A stretch of DNA of 64,000 bases from Diacronema lutheri (taxonomy: Eukaryota > Haptophyta > Pavlovophyceae > Pavlovales > Pavlovaceae), in assembly GCA_019448385.1 (NCBI GenBank), contig JAGTXO010000005.1:1-64000 (forward strand), in the 5' to 3' direction. The position numbers and the translations under genes are program-made. Below, in pieces: positions 62,701 to 64,000 of this stretch. Numbering within the stretch: the first letter of the stretch is position 1; every line of letters starts with the position of its first letter. The notes under the pieces are model-generated. The model was not told the origin of the DNA. It worked only from the letters and a program-made list of their open reading frames with translations, and did not search any database.

Positions 62701-64000
62701 GCGGCGGCGCTCGCGTCGCGGACGCGCCGGACGGTGGCGGTGTGCCTCCGGGCCTGGACGCGCAGACCGCCATGCTTTTTGAGCGCGCGCTCGTCTTCGC
62801 GCGAGAGCTGCACGCGAGCGCGGGCGAGCGCGCGCGCGACCAGCTGCCCAACGTGGCGGATGCGACGCGCGTCAAAGACTTCTTTGAAAGCATGGCGGCG
62901 GACGTGTTGCGCGGAGGCGACGGCGACGCGGCCGCGGACGCGACGGGCGCGGTGGACGCGGTGAATTCGTCGTCCGTGGATGCGCTGCACGTGCAGAGGT
63001 CGCAGGCCTTCTTCGACGGCCTCGCGCTGCGCTCGCTGGGGCTCGGCTCGGCAGGCGAGAGCGCACAGTCCGGTGAGTCCGGCGCGTTTGAGTCAGCCGA
63101 ATCGACGGGAGAGGCGGGCGCGAGCGAGCACGATGGCGGCGCGCCCACGCGCCTGCCGGAGCCGGCAGTCGACGGCGCGGGCGCCAGAGAGGGCGGCACG
63201 ACGAGCGGCGACACGTGGCACGATGGCGGCGCGGACGGCGCGGGCGGCGAGGCCCGCGCGGCGGGCGGCGGCGGCGCGGGTGCAGCGGATGCGTTTTCGG
63301 GCGATGGCGGCGCGCCCGTCGCGCCGCCGATCGCGCCGGCGGTGCCGGAGATCTCGCAGCCATCCCTCATGCACCAGCTCGCCGCGTCGGCGTGCTATTC
63401 CTTCATGGGTCCGGACAGCAACCTCTGCCGGGCACTCGAGTCCGTGGCGGACCCGGACTCGGGCGCGGGCTCGGGCGGGCGCGTCAGCGCGGGCGCGGGC
63501 GCGGATTCGTGGCCGGCAGCGATGCCCGCCGACGCCGGCGGCGCGCCGGCGAACGGCGCCGGCCAGCTGAGCCGCGACGAGGCGAAAGCTGAGCGCAAGC
63601 GCAGGGCAGAATCCTTCGTGCGCGCCCTTTTTCAAATCGCGCCCGCAGATGCCAGCGCGGCCGGCGGCGCGGCCGGCGGCACAGCTGGCGCGTTGTATGC
63701 CGCGGCCGCTCATCCGGCCGGCGCGGGTGGTGCGCGCGGCGCCAACGGAAGCGGTGGCGGGCCAGTGCGCGTCGGTGGTCGCGCCAGCTTGCCGGCAGTG
63801 GCGGGCGGCCCGGCCTCCGCGGCCCATGTGCAGACGGCAGCGGCCGCGGCGCCAAGCGCGGCGGCGCGTCTCGCGCCCGCGCGGCTCGTCGGGGCGCCGC
63901 GCACGCCGGCGGCGACAGGCGCCGCGCGCGCGCCGGGCGTGGCGGGCGGCCCAGGCGCGAGCGCAGCGGCGGGTGCGGCTTGGTCCGAGGCTGCGCTTGC
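59772..64000 (+). CDS. Very long secreted Pro/Gly-rich protein with repeated Cys modules, 3' end outside the window
   Basis: One frame runs open from ATG 59772 to the window's end (over 1,400 residues). A signal peptide (ALAALAAMLALLTSSAAA) is followed by a hydroxyproline-type region (PPPPGPPPRPPPPAPPSS) and Ser-Pro repeats. A module with a paired Cys recurs three times: RLAASSACTALLQSEDRGLC (about 60,270), QLAASACLSFLKSDELPLC (about 61,255) and QLAASACYSFMGPDSNLC (about 63,380), each with Gly/Ala-rich spacers. Gly-Gly-Ala, Asp-Pro and QPDT repeats lie between them. This suits a cell-wall or scale matrix protein. No stop is reached, so the C-terminus is unknown; in-frame introns are possible. 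Confidence 0.7.
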   Translation, partial: MAPARLRPRVALAALAAMLALLTSSAAAPHRQRRCTTKLCALMHMPRPPPPGPPPRPPPPAPPSSPPPAPPSPPAPRPPPPAPEPPPPMPPPSRRAMRAAARACNGRACPSPSLSPSPSPPSSPPSPAALGAVRPAALADSSRDLAAPPAAELTSHSRHDEAAYATALRLAASSACTALLQSEDRGLCAQLGDDGEGGGGVTVASSGGSGGGGSASATRTLALVPATIGSLLPPGVDPPLLRALVANASAFSARVRTLSLVRDGSLPRSAANATGMSRAQIARVQSGEVAAFFADAARRALGDNVTRVAFEPRAAAFAGALAASVALEPAAAASGGGGEPAPPIGASAAATSPFGALAAADTRAPSATQAGTAHAAAVPACTRHRCHPASTAPATSPLRTRAAPSPAGEAVRRVVPTDPIAPLEPTVSPVAPPRPPPLPVPSARQPPHASLPPSPPPSPPPPPSPPPPPSPNPPGVYPPGVYPPALLARVDAELVAQLAASACLSFLKSDELPLCPDADSGAGDGGGLALAAGAHGTKSPRSAGLAPAASSPPAPHSGGRARRSAPQRARAGASAPRAGGVDARSAQQAARNANARAFFASMFGVPPSRAAVPDPDRDADPHSGPDPDMHPDPVLAVHGASGEAPRPLAAGGAGGAGGGGSGSSHLLEIFRALASGGDCPSPSADTAAGSSSAAGGAGGHAILDALCKQVSSKRRGGATGGGGGAGAGGAGAGGASGAGAGGGNRGMLDDFSNLVDRFSGGGGAGGAGGAGGAGGAGGAGGAGSAGSAGGSPMERFMALVLKELGGGGGTGGGGGVQPGGGGGGSGGGAPSPSGLADFFQKMVGGGGGGGGGGGAAAGGGAAGASGGQPSLFDVIASLRAAQPAQRALLQPQPQPDTQPDTQPDTQPDTQPDTQPGPGTHARGQSAHSAQVHAAGAAAVARHAPATPPTGAAAGEAWSPTDLALLALELEAEREGARGGARVADAPDGGGVPPGLDAQTAMLFERALVFARELHASAGERARDQLPNVADATRVKDFFESMAADVLRGGDGDAAADATGAVDAVNSSSVDALHVQRSQAFFDGLALRSLGLGSAGESAQSGESGAFESAESTGEAGASEHDGGAPTRLPEPAVDGAGAREGGTTSGDTWHDGGADGAGGEARAAGGGGAGAADAFSGDGGAPVAPPIAPAVPEISQPSLMHQLAASACYSFMGPDSNLCRALESVADPDSGAGSGGRVSAGAGADSWPAAMPADAGGAPANGAGQLSRDEAKAERKRRAESFVRALFQIAPADASAAGGAAGGTAGALYAAAAHPAGAGGARGANGSGGGPVRVGGRASLPAVAGGPASAAHVQTAAAAAPSAAARLAPARLVGAPRTPAATGAARAPGVAGGPGASAAAGAAWSEAAL
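62049..62130 (+). repeat. 9-bp tandem repeat (GGCGGCGCG) encoding Gly-Gly-Ala
   Basis: About nine copies of GCGGGCGGC within the secreted Pro/Gly-rich gene give an uninterrupted Gly-Gly-Ala run, changing to Gly-Ser-Ala at its end. A similar GGCGCCGGC array precedes it at about 61,930-61,990. Confidence 0.85.
62446..62515 (+). repeat. 12-bp tandem repeat encoding QPDT
   Basis: Five to six copies of CAGCCGGACACG/A in the secreted protein gene encode Gln-Pro-Asp-Thr. The A/G alternation at the third codon position shows that pairs of units were copied together. The unit is a whole number of codons, so length change does not break the frame. Confidence 0.85.

Noticed and set aside
60929-63370. 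Minus-strand frame rich in Pro, Ala and Ser over about 2.4 kb
   Set aside because: It mirrors the Gly/Ala repeats of the secreted plus-strand protein, which has a signal peptide and recurring modules.

Overview
The window is very GC-rich nuclear DNA from a eukaryotic microalga. Introns are short (about 95-240 bp), rich in GCGCGC runs, with GTGCGC-like donors. The superoxide dismutase precursor carries a signal peptide, a plastid transit region and a twin-arginine lumenal signal, as expected in a secondary-plastid alga. Together with the homopolymer C tracts and gene content, I lean to a haptophyte; this is inference, not proof.

Region 1 (1 to about 10.8 kb) is accessory DNA: unidentified ORFs, two mutually inverted copies of a short TIR element with GGGTGTA repeats, a decayed block with a virus-type protein beside a Pif1-type helicase, a spliced divergent ubiquitin-specific protease, and a candidate minus-strand gene.

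Region 2 (10,881-29,783) holds one huge open gene with two clean phase-0 introns, predicted at about 6,200 residues. In order it carries an Ulp1-like cysteine peptidase, long low-complexity stretches, a second Ulp1-like peptidase with H/D/Q/C in place, a YqaJ-type exonuclease with its catalytic residues, a chromodomain, and a complete Fanzor (eukaryotic TnpB-like RuvC nuclease) with its D-E-D triad and zinc-binding cysteines. I regard this as the most interesting item: a chromatin-reader domain directly before an RNA-guided-type nuclease, in the same reading frame as an exonuclease and deSUMOylase-like peptidases.

Region 3 (30.2-52.7 kb) is a dense host gene block: coiled-coil protein, SIM+RING protein, macrodomain protein, homeodomain protein, seven-exon exostosin glycosyltransferase, prefoldin-like protein, molybdopterin oxidoreductase, GPT2/SCT1-type acyltransferase, plastid superoxide dismutase, membrane-anchored deaminase-fold protein, a large secreted/membrane protein resembling a plant family, ADAT1-like tRNA deaminase, trimethylamine-monooxygenase-like flavoprotein and a METTL21-like methyltransferase. 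Many neighbours are divergent with starts tens of bases apart.

Region 4 (52.7-57.4 kb) is a whole-looking two-ORF non-LTR retrotransposon with an ATGA stop/start overlap and a C-terminal PD-(D/E)XK-like nuclease. Region 5 (57.6-64 kb) has a four-EF-hand protein and a divergent, very long secreted Pro/Gly-rich protein that runs off the right edge.

No tRNA, rRNA or CRISPR array was recognised. Every family assignment comes from reading motifs by eye.
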